Shown: piece after piece, positions 26,351-35,095 of the stretch
How the letters are laid out: each line of letters starts with the position of its first letter
Numbering within the stretch: position 1 is the first letter of the stretch
From: VXPQ01 sp965248175
GTDB taxonomy: Bacteria; Bacteroidota; Rhodothermia; Rhodothermales; VXPQ01
Direction of reading: 5' to 3'
Length of the DNA stretch: 64,000 bases
Assembly: GCA_965248175.1 (NCBI GenBank)
Contig: OZ252093.1
Span: forward strand, 2,790,001 to 2,854,000
The notes under the pieces: generated by a model
What the model was told of the DNA's origin: nothing
The model's database searches: none
Seen by the model: the letters and a program-made list of their open reading frames with translations, nothing else
Made by a program: the position numbers and the translations under genes

Positions 26351-26971
26351 TTATGCCTTGTCGGCGGCCTGCTCGTCGGTGGCTTGCTCGTCGGCGGCTT
26401 TCTTGCTCGGGGCGGATGCCTCTACTTTCGTCTCCTCGGCAGGGGTCTCTGCTTTTTTCTCCTCGGCAGGGGCCTCTGCTTTTTTCTCCTCGGCAGGGGC
26501 CTCTGCTTTCTTCTCCTCGGCAGGGGCCTCTGCTTTTTTCTCCTCGGCAGGGGCCTCTGCTTTCTTCTCCTCGGCAGGGGCCTCTGCTTTCTTCTTCTCC
26601 TCCTCCTTCGAGGCAGCCAGGGATTCCGCCTGCTCGCGCGCCCTTTCCTTCTTGCGCTCCTCGTAGTGACGGAGCATGACGGCGTCCATTTTCAGCGTGA
26701 GGAAACGAAGAATATCGTCCTCAAGGGTCAACACGCGTTCGAGGCGAGCGATCAGGTCGCCCTCCGCCTCGAAATAGACATTCACATAGTACCCGGTGCG
26801 CTTTTTGTCGATGGAATAGGCAAGGCGCTGCGACCCCCACTCATCCACTTCAATGATGTTGCCGCCCTCTTTCTCGATAAACTTCGTAACCCGGTTTACC
26901 AGACCCTTGATCTGGTCGTCGCCGAGTACGCTGTTGACGATATACGTAAATTCGTAGGTGTTTTTCGACAT
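26351..26971 (-). CDS. rpsF: 30S ribosomal protein bS6 with long Ala/Glu/Lys repeat tail
   Basis: 206 residues, far longer than the usual roughly 95-130. Residues 1-105 are normal bS6 (YEFTYIVNSVLGDD, EWGSQRLAYSIDKKRTGYYVNVYF, DDILRFLTLKMDAV). The remaining half is six near-identical 9-residue units of the form EEKKAEAPA, then a related acidic/Ala tail. The DNA shows 27-bp repeats differing by single bases (tandem array about 26430-26597). Many bS6 proteins have short Glu-rich tails, which in E. coli are glutamylated. This one is unusually long and repetitive, and is likely disordered on the ribosome surface. Start chosen at MSKNTYEFTY (ATG 26971), preceded by AGGGAGCT. Confidence 0.95.
   Translation of the reverse strand: MSKNTYEFTYIVNSVLGDDQIKGLVNRVTKFIEKEGGNIIEVDEWGSQRLAYSIDKKRTGYYVNVYFEAEGDLIARLERVLTLEDDILRFLTLKMDAVMLRHYEERKKERAREQAESLAASKEEEKKKAEAPAEEKKAEAPAEEKKAEAPAEEKKAEAPAEEKKAEAPAEEKKAETPAEETKVEASAPSKKAADEQATDEQAADKA
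26430..26597 (-). repeat. 27-bp in-frame tandem repeat in the rpsF tail
   Basis: About six copies of a 27-bp unit encoding EEKKAEAPA, nearly identical at DNA level with C/T changes in the lysine codons. A unit of 27 bp allows copy number to change without frameshift. The near-identity suggests recent expansion. Confidence 0.85.
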
Positions 26972-27197
26972 AGCTCCCTGTGGAATAAAATCACGCCCGC
27001 CGTCCTTGCGGCGAGCAGGGATTGTACCGATTCCCTTTCCCGTTCTGTTCTGCCTTCTGCGGATTGCGCCGCGTATTGCAGCGCGCAAACGGACAAAACA
27101 GGGATACGGCTAACGGAAAACCGCATTTAAAGCGTGGCATTATACGACCGGAACGAAACGACGTTCCCTGGCTTGCGAAACGGCTGCCAGTGTCTCT
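26972..27197. other. Leader region upstream of rpsF
   Basis: 226 bp between the acetyltransferase stop and rpsF start; it should contain the promoter and leader of the ribosomal operon. A GC hairpin is possible just before the start (CGCCGCAAGGACGGCG). The known S6:S18 leader motif could not be confirmed by eye. Confidence 0.4.
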
Positions 27198-27788
27198 CTA
27201 CTCTTTGGCCTTGTCTTCTTTCGGATCGTACAGCATACCGGTGCAAAGACACATCTTGCGCTCGGTACGCGTGAGCACATCGTAATTGGGACAGCTCTGG
27301 CACCCCTCCCAGAACACGTCGTCATCCGTCAACTCCGAAAACGTGACCGGCTTGTACCCGAGGTCAGAGTTTATCTTCATCACGGGCAAACTCGTCGTGA
27401 TGCCGAATACCCGGGCCTCCGGGTATTTTTCGCGCGACAACTCGAAAATCCGTCTCTTTATCTTCTTCGCCAACCCCATCTTGCGAAAATCGGGGGCCAC
27501 GATCAGCCCGGAATGGGCCACGTACTTCCCGTGGCTCCAGCTCTCGATATAGCAAAATCCGGCCAGGCGGTCGCCGGCCAGGGCAATGACTGCTTTGCCT
27601 TCTTCTATTCTCGCACGCACATACTCCGGGGTGCGCTGGGCGATGCCGGTGCCCCTGGCTGCTGCCGCCTTTTTGATAAGGCGGCTGATCGCAGGCGCAT
27701 AGCGGACATGTTCGCCCCGGGCCACCATGACGATCGCCTCCTCCATCACGTCGATCTCCTGTATCGGCGCAGGTTCCGGTAACTGCAT
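27198..27788 (-). CDS. GNAT-family N-acetyltransferase, ArgA-like candidate
   Basis: 196 residues from MQLPEPAPIQEIDVMEE (ATG 27788); longer starts exist but lack conservation. The GNAT core is clear: RYAPAISRLIKKAAAARGTGIA, AGFCYIESW, HSGLIVAPDFRKMGLAKKIK as the acetyl-CoA loop, and VMKINSDLGYKPV. The C-terminus has CQSCPNYDVLTRTERKMCLC, a Cys-rich end shared with the Bacteroidetes acetyltransferases encoded beside argG and thought to make N-acetylglutamate. No arginine genes flank it here, only prfA upstream and rpsF downstream. The four Cys may bind metal. The arginine role is inference from family resemblance. Confidence 0.85.
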   Translation of the reverse strand: MQLPEPAPIQEIDVMEEAIVMVARGEHVRYAPAISRLIKKAAAARGTGIAQRTPEYVRARIEEGKAVIALAGDRLAGFCYIESWSHGKYVAHSGLIVAPDFRKMGLAKKIKRRIFELSREKYPEARVFGITTSLPVMKINSDLGYKPVTFSELTDDDVFWEGCQSCPNYDVLTRTERKMCLCTGMLYDPKEDKAKE

Positions 27789-27891
27789 GGGTTGTATCGT
27801 TCGAATAACGTTTTCGTAACGGACAGAACCAAAACAAACGAGAGAAGTACTTGATTGATCCTGCACCGGGCTATGTCACTGGGCTGGGCCG

Positions 27892-28980
27892 CTACGACCC
27901 GGAAGCAAAATCAGCCAACTGCTCCATATTGTCTGCGGTTTGCAGCGCAATAATAATCCCCTCGAGCGCCCCGTCTATCACTTTGTGGAGCGGATGATTC
28001 TTGTCGTCGCCTTCCAGGCGGTGATCGGTGACGCGGTCCTGGGGAAAATTATAGGTTCGTATCTTGGCCGAACGGTCACCGGACCCCACCATGGACCGGC
28101 GCACTTCGCTGCGCTCCGCCCTGCGTTTTTCCATTTCCTGCTCGTAGAGGCGCGAACGCAGCACCCGAAGCGCCTTGTCCTTGTTCTTGTGCTGGCTTTT
28201 TTCGTCCTGGCACGTCACGACAAGACCGGTGGGTACATGCGTGAGACGGACCGCCGAATCCGTCGTATTGACCGACTGCCCGCCGGGACCGCTCGAACGA
28301 TAGACATCCACCTTGACATCGTTCGGGCCGAGGCGCACATCAATATCTTCCGCTTCCGGCAGCACGGCGACCGTGGCGGCGGACGTATGCAGGCGCCCGG
28401 AGGATTCCGTAACCGGCACGCGCTGCACGCGATGCACGCCGCTCTCGAACTTCATGAACCCAAACGCATCTTCGCCCCGGACCGACAGCACGATTTCCTT
28501 GAAACCACCCTTTGCGCCCGGAGACACATTCATCACTTCGACCTTCCAGCCCCGCCCCTCGGCGAATTTCTGATACATGCGGTACAGATCGCCGGCAAAA
28601 AGCCCTGCCTCGTCTCCGCCGGTTCCCGCACGAATTTCGAGGATCACATCCCGGGCGTCCTCAGGGGCTTTCGGAATCATTTTCAGGCGCAGATCGGCCT
28701 CGATGGCGGGCAAGTCGCCCTCGATGGTTTCCAATTCGGCGCGGGCCATATCCGCCAGTTCACCGACCGCTTCCTCTGCCAGCATGGCGCGTAAATCGTC
28801 CCGTTCCGAGGTCGTTCGCTCATACGCATCGATGGCCTGGACAAGCCCTTCGAGCGTCGTGCGTTCCTGTCCCAACTCCCGGAGGCGCTGTGGATCGGTG
28901 GCCACATCCCCCTGGGCCATCAGCCGGTTGATCTCCTCGAACCGATCTTTAATTTCCTGAAGTGCATCAAGACGAATCAT
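27892..28980 (-). CDS. prfA: Peptide chain release factor 1
   Basis: 362 residues, the usual RF1 length. The catalytic GGQ is in SSGPGGQSVNTTDSAVRL at about residue 230. The codon-recognition stretch is RVPVTESSGRLHTSAA, with PVT at the position of the RF1 PxT tripeptide, distinguishing it from RF2. There is no programmed frameshift. It recognises UAA/UAG and releases the peptide. The start ATG overlaps the DAHP synthase stop by 4 bp (ATGA). No hemK/prmC gene follows. Confidence 0.96.
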   Translation of the reverse strand: MIRLDALQEIKDRFEEINRLMAQGDVATDPQRLRELGQERTTLEGLVQAIDAYERTTSERDDLRAMLAEEAVGELADMARAELETIEGDLPAIEADLRLKMIPKAPEDARDVILEIRAGTGGDEAGLFAGDLYRMYQKFAEGRGWKVEVMNVSPGAKGGFKEIVLSVRGEDAFGFMKFESGVHRVQRVPVTESSGRLHTSAATVAVLPEAEDIDVRLGPNDVKVDVYRSSGPGGQSVNTTDSAVRLTHVPTGLVVTCQDEKSQHKNKDKALRVLRSRLYEQEMEKRRAERSEVRRSMVGSGDRSAKIRTYNFPQDRVTDHRLEGDDKNHPLHKVIDGALEGIIIALQTADNMEQLADFASGS

Positions 28981-30029
28981 GGTCCCTGCGGCGCCTCAGG
29001 CAAAGCCGGCGCATCGCGAACCACCCGTCCGACCGCCTGCGCAATGAGCCGGATCTGCGCCATCAGATCAACGAATTGCTCGAAATAGAGCGATTGCGGC
29101 CCATCGCTCTTCGCCATGTCGGGATTCGGATGTATCTCCACCATGATGCCGTCGGCCCCGGCAGCCACCGCTGCGCGCGCCATCGGAATGACCTTGCCGC
29201 GTATGCCCGTGCCATGGCTTGGGTCGACAATAATCGGGAGATGGCTGCGCTTTTTGATCACCGGCACCGCAGACAGGTCCAACGTATTGCGGGTATATGT
29301 CTCGAACGTGCGAATGCCACGCTCGCACAGCATTACGTGCGGGTTGCCTTCCGAAAGCACATACTCGGCGCTCATCAGCCATTCGCTGATCGTCGCCGAA
29401 GGACCGCGCTTCAGAAAGACGGGCTTCTGGAGTTTGCCGACCTCCTTCAGAAGCGGGAAATTCTGCATGTTGCGCGCGCCGATCTGCAAAACATCCGCAT
29501 ACCGGGCTACCAGTTCGATCTGACTAACCTCCATCACTTCGGTAATGGTCTTGAGGCCATGCCCGTCGGCGGCAGCGCGCAGCAATTTCAATCCCTCTTC
29601 CCCCAGGCCCTGGAAAGAATAGGGAGAGGTGCGCGGCTTGAACGCGCCGGCGCGTAAAAACGCCGCCCCACAGGCGGATACATGCGCCGCCGTATCTTCG
29701 ATCTGCTGTTCGTCCTCGACTGAACAGGGACCGGCCATTACCACCAGCTCCTCGCCGCCTATACGCACGCCGCCCACGTCGATCACCGTATTTTCTTTCT
29801 TCCAGGACCGGCTGGCGAACTTGTACGGCTCGGTTACCCGATACACCTCTGCCACGCCCTCCATGACCCGGATATGCCGGGGGTCGAATTCGGGCTTCAC
29901 GCCAATGGCGCCCAGTACTGTCTGGTTCACCCCGCTGGAACGGTGTACGTCGAATCCGTATTCGTTCAGACGCTCGATAACGTCCTGAATCCGGCTTTCT
30001 TCCGCATCTGGCCGAAAAACTACGATCAT
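28977..30029 (-). CDS. aroF: 3-deoxy-7-phosphoheptulonate (DAHP) synthase, AroF-beta type
   Basis: 350 residues from MIVVFRPDAEESRIQDVIE (ATG 30029). The first about 70 residues form the ferredoxin-like regulatory domain typical of Thermotoga/Bacillus-type enzymes. Then comes the KDO8P/DAHP barrel with MAGPCSVED, RAGAFKPRTSPYSFQGLG, LQIGARNMQNFPLL, KRGPSATISEWL and VDPSHGTG. It condenses PEP and erythrose 4-phosphate, the first step of the aromatic pathway. The Cys in GPCSVE and the DPSHG His/Asp metal ligands are present. It is coupled to prfA. The N-terminal domain suggests feedback by a pathway product. Confidence 0.95.
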   Translation of the reverse strand: MIVVFRPDAEESRIQDVIERLNEYGFDVHRSSGVNQTVLGAIGVKPEFDPRHIRVMEGVAEVYRVTEPYKFASRSWKKENTVIDVGGVRIGGEELVVMAGPCSVEDEQQIEDTAAHVSACGAAFLRAGAFKPRTSPYSFQGLGEEGLKLLRAAADGHGLKTITEVMEVSQIELVARYADVLQIGARNMQNFPLLKEVGKLQKPVFLKRGPSATISEWLMSAEYVLSEGNPHVMLCERGIRTFETYTRNTLDLSAVPVIKKRSHLPIIVDPSHGTGIRGKVIPMARAAVAAGADGIMVEIHPNPDMAKSDGPQSLYFEQFVDLMAQIRLIAQAVGRVVRDAPALPEAPQGP

Positions 30030-30234
30030 GGGAAGGAGTGGAATGATTGGTAAGCGTGCGATAGGGAAATCGGGTGAGCGAACGGGGCGCACCGCACGGG
30101 CCGGGGGCATCCGTTCTTATCCAACAGATAGCCGCCGTGCGCTATAAACGCCGCATAGCGTATGCCCGGTTTCATGGTGGCCTGTTCACGGACAAATTAT
30201 GCGTCACTCGCGGAATTCCGAGGGCAAGGTACTG

Positions 30235-30996
30235 TCACCGGTACCGTTCGAGCGTGAATTTCTCTCCCAGATACCGCTCACGCACTTCCGGGTCGTGGGC
30301 AAGGGTCTCGGCAGTGCCTTGTTTCAGAATACGTCCCTCGTAAAGCAAGCAGGCGCGATCCGTAATAGCAAGCGTCTCGTGCACGTTGTGGTCGGTAATG
30401 AGTACGCCGATGCCGCGCGCCTTCAGGCCGGCCACCACGCCCTGGATATCTTCGACGGCGATGGGATCCACGCCGGCAAAGGGTTCGTCCAGCAAAAAGA
30501 ATTTCGGCTCGATGGCCATGGCCCGGACAATCTCGGTGCGCCGCCGCTCTCCGCCCGACAAAGCATATCCTTTCGAGCGGCGCACGCGCTCAAGACCGAA
30601 TTCGGCGATGAGCGTATCGACGCGGGCATGGCGCTCATCCCGCCCGATGCCCTGAAATTCGAGCACTGCATGCAGGTTATCCTCTACGGAGAGCCGCGAA
30701 AAGATGGACGCTTCCTGGGCAAGGTAGCCGAGGCCCAGACGGGCCCGTTTGTACATCGGCATGGACGTAATGTCCTGTTCCCCCACATAAATCCGCCCTG
30801 CGTTGGGCCGAACCATCCCGACGATCATATGAAACGTGGTCGTTTTCCCGGCGCCGTTGGGGCCGAGCAGGCCCACGATCTCGCCCTGCGACACCTGGAT
30901 GCTCACGTCGTCCACCACGTTACGCTTCTTGTACCGCTTCGTGAGACACTCGGCGCGGAGCGTCACGGGGGCAGCAGGATCGCCGGAAAACGCCAT
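30235..30996 (-). CDS. lptB: LPS export ABC transporter ATP-binding protein
   Basis: 253 residues from MAFSGDPAAPVTLRAE (ATG 30996, 5 bp after the upstream stop). Walker A GPNGAGKTTTF, a LptB-type Q-loop (GLGYLAQEASIFSRLSVEDN), signature ALSGGERRRTEIVRA, Walker B FFLLDEPFAGVDPIA and the switch His in ITDHNVHETL are all present and diagnostic of LptB. It powers lipopolysaccharide extraction with LptF/LptG, which are not in this window. It forms an operon with the OstA-like and LptC genes upstream. Confidence 0.96.
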   Translation of the reverse strand: MAFSGDPAAPVTLRAECLTKRYKKRNVVDDVSIQVSQGEIVGLLGPNGAGKTTTFHMIVGMVRPNAGRIYVGEQDITSMPMYKRARLGLGYLAQEASIFSRLSVEDNLHAVLEFQGIGRDERHARVDTLIAEFGLERVRRSKGYALSGGERRRTEIVRAMAIEPKFFLLDEPFAGVDPIAVEDIQGVVAGLKARGIGVLITDHNVHETLAITDRACLLYEGRILKQGTAETLAHDPEVRERYLGEKFTLERYR

Positions 30997-31001
30997 ACGG
31001 G

Positions 31002-32507
31002 TCAATCCATTGGTTCCGGAAGCGAATCGGGGGCGTCGGAAGGTCGGAAACCATTGCCCCCTTGCCATTCGACGCGCTGGAGAAATTCCCGTTTCCATGG
31101 GCGCAGCTCGGGACGCCATACGAACCCCTCGAGCGAGAGCGAATCCGGCAGAATTTCCTCCGAATAATATACGCCTTCCGTGTCGCGGATCGCTTCGAGC
31201 CGGTCGATGTCTCCCTCGCGGAAATGGAGCAGAATGCGGTCTGCGGACATATGGACGGCCCCCTCGGGCAGACCGTCCTCGCTGGTTCTGAAATGAATGG
31301 CTTCGGCTTGCGGACCCGCCGAAAGCGTACGCAGGGAATCCCGCTCAAACGCAGCCGCAATCCGTTTGCCGCGCAACTGGTGGATCCGTTTCGTCGCCGA
31401 ATCCGGACGGGCCGCAAAGGCGCTTCCCAGCACAAGCAGGGTTTCCACTTCTTCGCCGCCCCCCTCGACCTGCAACGTATCTCCGCTTACCTGATTGTCC
31501 TGGAACCAGGCCAGAGGATTGCCGAAAAACCGGGATACGGTGCGCTGGATGTCTTCCCCGTCTTCGCCCACGGTGGTTATCCTGTCGTAGACCACCGAGT
31601 CTGCAACGGCCGTAAGGTCGCCCTGCAGAACACGCACCGAGTCGACAGCCACGAGCCGCTCCAGCGAATCCCGCCGGAACAATTCGAGAATACGGGCGCG
31701 CACCATCAACGTATCCGCGCCAGCACCGGTCGAATCTTCCCGGATCCGCAGCAACAGAGGATTGCCTTCCATACGGCTGTAGCCGGTGCTGTCTTCGTTG
31801 TACGCCCGGTCCCCGAAAAGCAGCGACCGGACGAGCTGTCGGTTTGCCCCGGCCTGACCGGTCGTATCGACGCGTTCGACGAACACGTTGCCGCGAGCAA
31901 TCGAAATATCCGTTTCCCGATGGTAGGTCACCGTGTCCGCCCGCAGCGACGCGTTGTCTTCCACCAGGACTACATCCCCGTAGAAATCGGCCCGCTTTTC
32001 GTCCGAAAGGTATTCCCCGGCCAGACTGGTCAGCACAGCGGCGCGATCGGTCAACGTGACGCCTTCCGAAAAACGGGCGCGTTTCGAGCGGGTGAAATAC
32101 AAGCCCGAAGGCGCTTCGAGCAGCACGTCTCCATCGGAAAGACGTATGCCGCCGCGCGCATGGCCCGTCTTGTCACGACTGTTGTAAAGCACCGTGTCGG
32201 CACGCAGCGTATCGCCGCGCTCGATCACCAGCACATCTCCCGTGAAAAGGATTTCCCGGCGTTCCGGGAACTGCACGGCCCGGCTCGCCCGCAAGCGTGT
32301 ATCCTCCTGCTGCAAGCGCACATTTCCGATGAGACGCCGGATGCGTTCGCCCTGCTCTTCACCACCTTCCAGCAAGTCGGCGCGAACATCCACCTCCTGC
32401 AAGCGGGTGGTGTCGGCTTCCTGCGCATATAACGGCAAGGCCGCGCCCGCACCAATGCACAGACCCACCACAAGACGACATACCATGCTTCCGGCGCCGT
32501 ATTTCAT
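31002..32507 (-). CDS. OstA-like/LptA-family periplasmic protein
   Basis: 501 residues with a signal peptide (ending PLYAQEAD). The mature protein is a run of beta-strand pairs of the OstA/LptA jellyroll type (RIRRLIGNVRLQQEDTRLRAS, LRADTVLYNSRDKTGHARGG, DVLLEAPSGLYF, RADTVTYHRETDISIARGN). It is much longer than E. coli LptA (about 185 residues), as in Bacteroidota, where the OstA-like protein may span more of the periplasm. Its start overlaps the lptC stop by 4 bp, and lptB follows at 5 bp. It should form the periplasmic LPS bridge. Confidence 0.88.
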   Translation of the reverse strand: MKYGAGSMVCRLVVGLCIGAGAALPLYAQEADTTRLQEVDVRADLLEGGEEQGERIRRLIGNVRLQQEDTRLRASRAVQFPERREILFTGDVLVIERGDTLRADTVLYNSRDKTGHARGGIRLSDGDVLLEAPSGLYFTRSKRARFSEGVTLTDRAAVLTSLAGEYLSDEKRADFYGDVVLVEDNASLRADTVTYHRETDISIARGNVFVERVDTTGQAGANRQLVRSLLFGDRAYNEDSTGYSRMEGNPLLLRIREDSTGAGADTLMVRARILELFRRDSLERLVAVDSVRVLQGDLTAVADSVVYDRITTVGEDGEDIQRTVSRFFGNPLAWFQDNQVSGDTLQVEGGGEEVETLLVLGSAFAARPDSATKRIHQLRGKRIAAAFERDSLRTLSAGPQAEAIHFRTSEDGLPEGAVHMSADRILLHFREGDIDRLEAIRDTEGVYYSEEILPDSLSLEGFVWRPELRPWKREFLQRVEWQGGNGFRPSDAPDSLPEPMD

Positions 32508-33088
32508 TCTTCGCGCACGGTCACCCGGCCTGTCATGCTCCGCAACGTATACTCGTCGAGACGCTCGTCCGCTTCCAGCGCATATCCCTGCACCTGTTCG
32601 TCAGGCGTCGAGATACGGACGAACCCGGGCATTCGAAGGGCCTCCTCGCGCTCGAACCAGACAAGATGCTCGCTCCACAGCACCTTGTCGCCCTGCGCAC
32701 GGACCTCGACGTTTCCTACCGCCTCGAATCGCTTTTTATTGTCGAGAAGCGTAATCCGATCGGCGAAGACCGTAGCGGAGGAATCCCCGGCTTCATCGTA
32801 GAGCAGGACCGTCACGCGACCTCCGGTCGAGTCGTTCTGCAAGACAGTCCATGTGCTGTCCCCTGCTTCGAACGTCGCCATATGATCTGCGCGCATCTTC
32901 AAACGCGGACGCGAAGACGCATTTCCGGGAATCGTTTCCGTTACATAATACTCGGCGCCCCAGCTTTCCTGCACGGGATCCGCTTCGGAGCGAATGTCTT
33001 TCATGGCCGCGGGAGGGGCGGTCGTGCGGCCGCATGCCGCAAGCATGCCCGCGCACAGCAACAGAACAAGATTCAGACTGCAACGCAT
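32504..33088 (-). CDS. lptC: LPS export protein LptC-like lipoprotein
   Basis: 194 residues with a lipoprotein signal (MLAACGRTTAP). The LptC beta-jellyroll is seen in RPRLKMRADHMATFEAGDST, VTVLLYDEAGDSSATVFADRI, NKKRFEAVGNVEVRAQ and LWSEHLVWFEREEALRMPG. LptC passes LPS from the inner-membrane complex to LptA. Being lipidated rather than membrane-anchored by a helix is usual in Bacteroidota. First gene of lptC-ostA-lptB. Confidence 0.88.
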   Translation of the reverse strand: MRCSLNLVLLLCAGMLAACGRTTAPPAAMKDIRSEADPVQESWGAEYYVTETIPGNASSRPRLKMRADHMATFEAGDSTWTVLQNDSTGGRVTVLLYDEAGDSSATVFADRITLLDNKKRFEAVGNVEVRAQGDKVLWSEHLVWFEREEALRMPGFVRISTPDEQVQGYALEADERLDEYTLRSMTGRVTVREE

Positions 33089-33316
33089 GGCATGGCGCGC
33101 CGACAGGAACGGGGAAGTGGTCCGGAGGATTTGGACAGTTCTTTACGCGCGCCGGTGCGATGGGTTCATGTTGCAAAGTTCGAGGCTCCTCACTTGTCAA
33201 GCGGGTTGTATTTCGTTATTCTCGATGCAGGGAGGCGAACGTTTACGAAATCTGTCCTGCTCATGAAGTAACCGGGGGCGCTCCCCACATCTTCACGGAC
33301 CACCATGGAGGGCCTT
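33089..33316. promoter_or_regulatory. Divergent region between lptC and the T9SS cargo gene
   Basis: 228 bp between divergent starts, so it must hold both promoters. No consensus pair stood out by eye. Confidence 0.35.
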
Positions 33317-35095
33317 ATGAGACATACGGCGAGTCTTGCGGCGGTGTTGTTGTCGGGTCTGTTGCTCATTCCCGCAGGTGCGCAGGGACAGTCTCATACC
33401 TCGGCCCCATCTTCCACGGCCCCGGCCTGGGTTGAGCATGCATGGGAGGAAGGGAGCAACGTTTTGCCCTATGCCATCGACGTAAACGATGAGAATGAGG
33501 TATATGTAACCAAGGTAGTCCAGGACACCGTTTATCACTATTTTTATCAAGAAGTAGATTCTGTTGTCTACACACTAGGAAGCTTTATCTACGTACAAGG
33601 CAGTTTTATTGTCAGGTACGATGCCGACGGTTCGCTGCGCTGGGAGCGGGCAGGAAGCGCCCCCCGTAAGGAAACGAGATTGTTCAATACTTTTGTAGGA
33701 TATGGCATAGCAGCCCGGGGCGATCGCATCTACACGAACGACGGGACGCCCCGTACGGGCAATGAGTACCATATCTCCCACGGCGGTATTATGATTAATA
33801 CGTATGCCGACGATGGAGACTCGCTCCAGACCATCTTTCTCGGGGAGTTCAGTGACAATCTTCAGTACCCACCCGCTGTGATCAATGGCCTGGGTCTCGA
33901 TCGGGCCGGCAACATCTACATCGCTGGCATGTATAGCGGGATTACATACGGCAGGGACTCGCTCTTTTCCGCCCCGCACGCGCTTGTGGGTTTTCCTATA
34001 ATTCCCATCGATGAGTTGGGCTATCCCGATATCTTTCTGGCCAGCTATACGCCTGAGGGCGCTATCCGATGGACCCGCCGCATGGGTGGCCCATACGCCG
34101 ACCTGTTCGAGGGTCTTTTTACTGTCGATGATGACGGAAATACGTATCTCGGGGGCCAATTCCTGGACGGTGCTGTGTTCGGGGAAGGCCAGCCGAACGA
34201 GGTGAGATTTACACAAGAGGAAGTGCACTATGCTCTGGCGAGTTTTACCGCTGAGGGCGATCTGCGCTGGGTCCATACTCTGAGCGATCTGGGCATTGAA
34301 AGGTACACGTTCTTATTCCATCGTCTTGCCGTCGATGCCGCTGGGCACCTCCTGATCGGCTGGCGGGGAACCCGCACAGGAGCCGCCTCAATCACAAAAT
34401 TATCTCAGGATGGCGCCCTCCTGTGGGGCCAACAACTCCTGGCGGATAAGGTGCGCATCTCCAGCATCACGACAGATGCAATGGGCCATGTTTATGTGGG
34501 AGGCTCCTTTTCCGGCGGCTCTCTCCGACTCGGAGATACGGTGCTGCATCCCCCTGACCACGCACAGCCCCAGGAGGAAGATGGCTTCGTAGCGCACTAT
34601 GACGCCGAAGGCAATCTGCGCTGGGCCGGGCACGTAACCGGAGCAGGAGAGCAAGACATCACTGCCATAGCAGTGGGTCCGTCAGGCGATCTCTATGTCA
34701 CGGGCAAATTCGAAGGAACGCTTTACCTGGGGCCGGAGAAATTGGAGCACAGGGGCGCTGGCTCAAACATGTTTGTAGCGAAGTACGATGCCTCGACGAT
34801 CACAGCGAGCGAGACCACCCCGGAACTCCCAAGCACTGCAACGCTGACATCGAACTACCCCAATCCCTTCACCCATTCGACGACAATCGAATACGCTTTG
34901 CCCGCGTCCGGTCGCGTACGCCTGAGCGTATTCGACATGCTGGGACGAGAGATAGCCACCCTCGTCGACGATATCCGGCATACGGGCAGGCACAACGCTG
35001 TTTTTGATGGCGCATCCTTGCCCAGCGGAACCTATCTCTACCGTCTCGAAGCCGCGGGGCAGGTACGTACGGGGCTGATGACGCTCATGAAGTGA
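33317..35095 (+). CDS. T9SS type A sorting-domain protein with SBBP-like beta-propeller repeats
   Basis: 592 residues from MRHTASLAAVLLSGLLL (ATG 33317; an ATG 12 bp upstream is possible). A signal peptide ends GAQGQ. The body is repeats such as GLGLDRAGNIYIAG, LFTVDDDGNTYLGGQF, ITTDAMGHVYVGGSFSG and AVGPSGDLYVTGKFEG, the beta-propeller SBBP pattern. After a linker the last about 80 residues are a type IX secretion sorting domain: NYPNPFTHSTTIEYALPASG, VFDMLGREIATLVD, and GTYLYRLEAAG near the end. It is expected to be secreted and anchored on the cell surface. Slightly AT-richer than the neighbours. It converges with menE, overlapping by 11 bp. Confidence 0.92.
   Translation: MRHTASLAAVLLSGLLLIPAGAQGQSHTSAPSSTAPAWVEHAWEEGSNVLPYAIDVNDENEVYVTKVVQDTVYHYFYQEVDSVVYTLGSFIYVQGSFIVRYDADGSLRWERAGSAPRKETRLFNTFVGYGIAARGDRIYTNDGTPRTGNEYHISHGGIMINTYADDGDSLQTIFLGEFSDNLQYPPAVINGLGLDRAGNIYIAGMYSGITYGRDSLFSAPHALVGFPIIPIDELGYPDIFLASYTPEGAIRWTRRMGGPYADLFEGLFTVDDDGNTYLGGQFLDGAVFGEGQPNEVRFTQEEVHYALASFTAEGDLRWVHTLSDLGIERYTFLFHRLAVDAAGHLLIGWRGTRTGAASITKLSQDGALLWGQQLLADKVRISSITTDAMGHVYVGGSFSGGSLRLGDTVLHPPDHAQPQEEDGFVAHYDAEGNLRWAGHVTGAGEQDITAIAVGPSGDLYVTGKFEGTLYLGPEKLEHRGAGSNMFVAKYDASTITASETTPELPSTATLTSNYPNPFTHSTTIEYALPASGRVRLSVFDMLGREIATLVDDIRHTGRHNAVFDGASLPSGTYLYRLEAAGQVRTGLMTLMK

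Noticed and set aside
26972..27197. S6:S18 ribosomal leader RNA motif
   Set aside because: A hairpin is possible but the conserved loop elements could not be identified by eye; covariance-model scoring is needed.
27892..28980. Release factor 2 instead of RF1
   Set aside because: PVT at the anticodon-like tripeptide position and no internal frameshift site.
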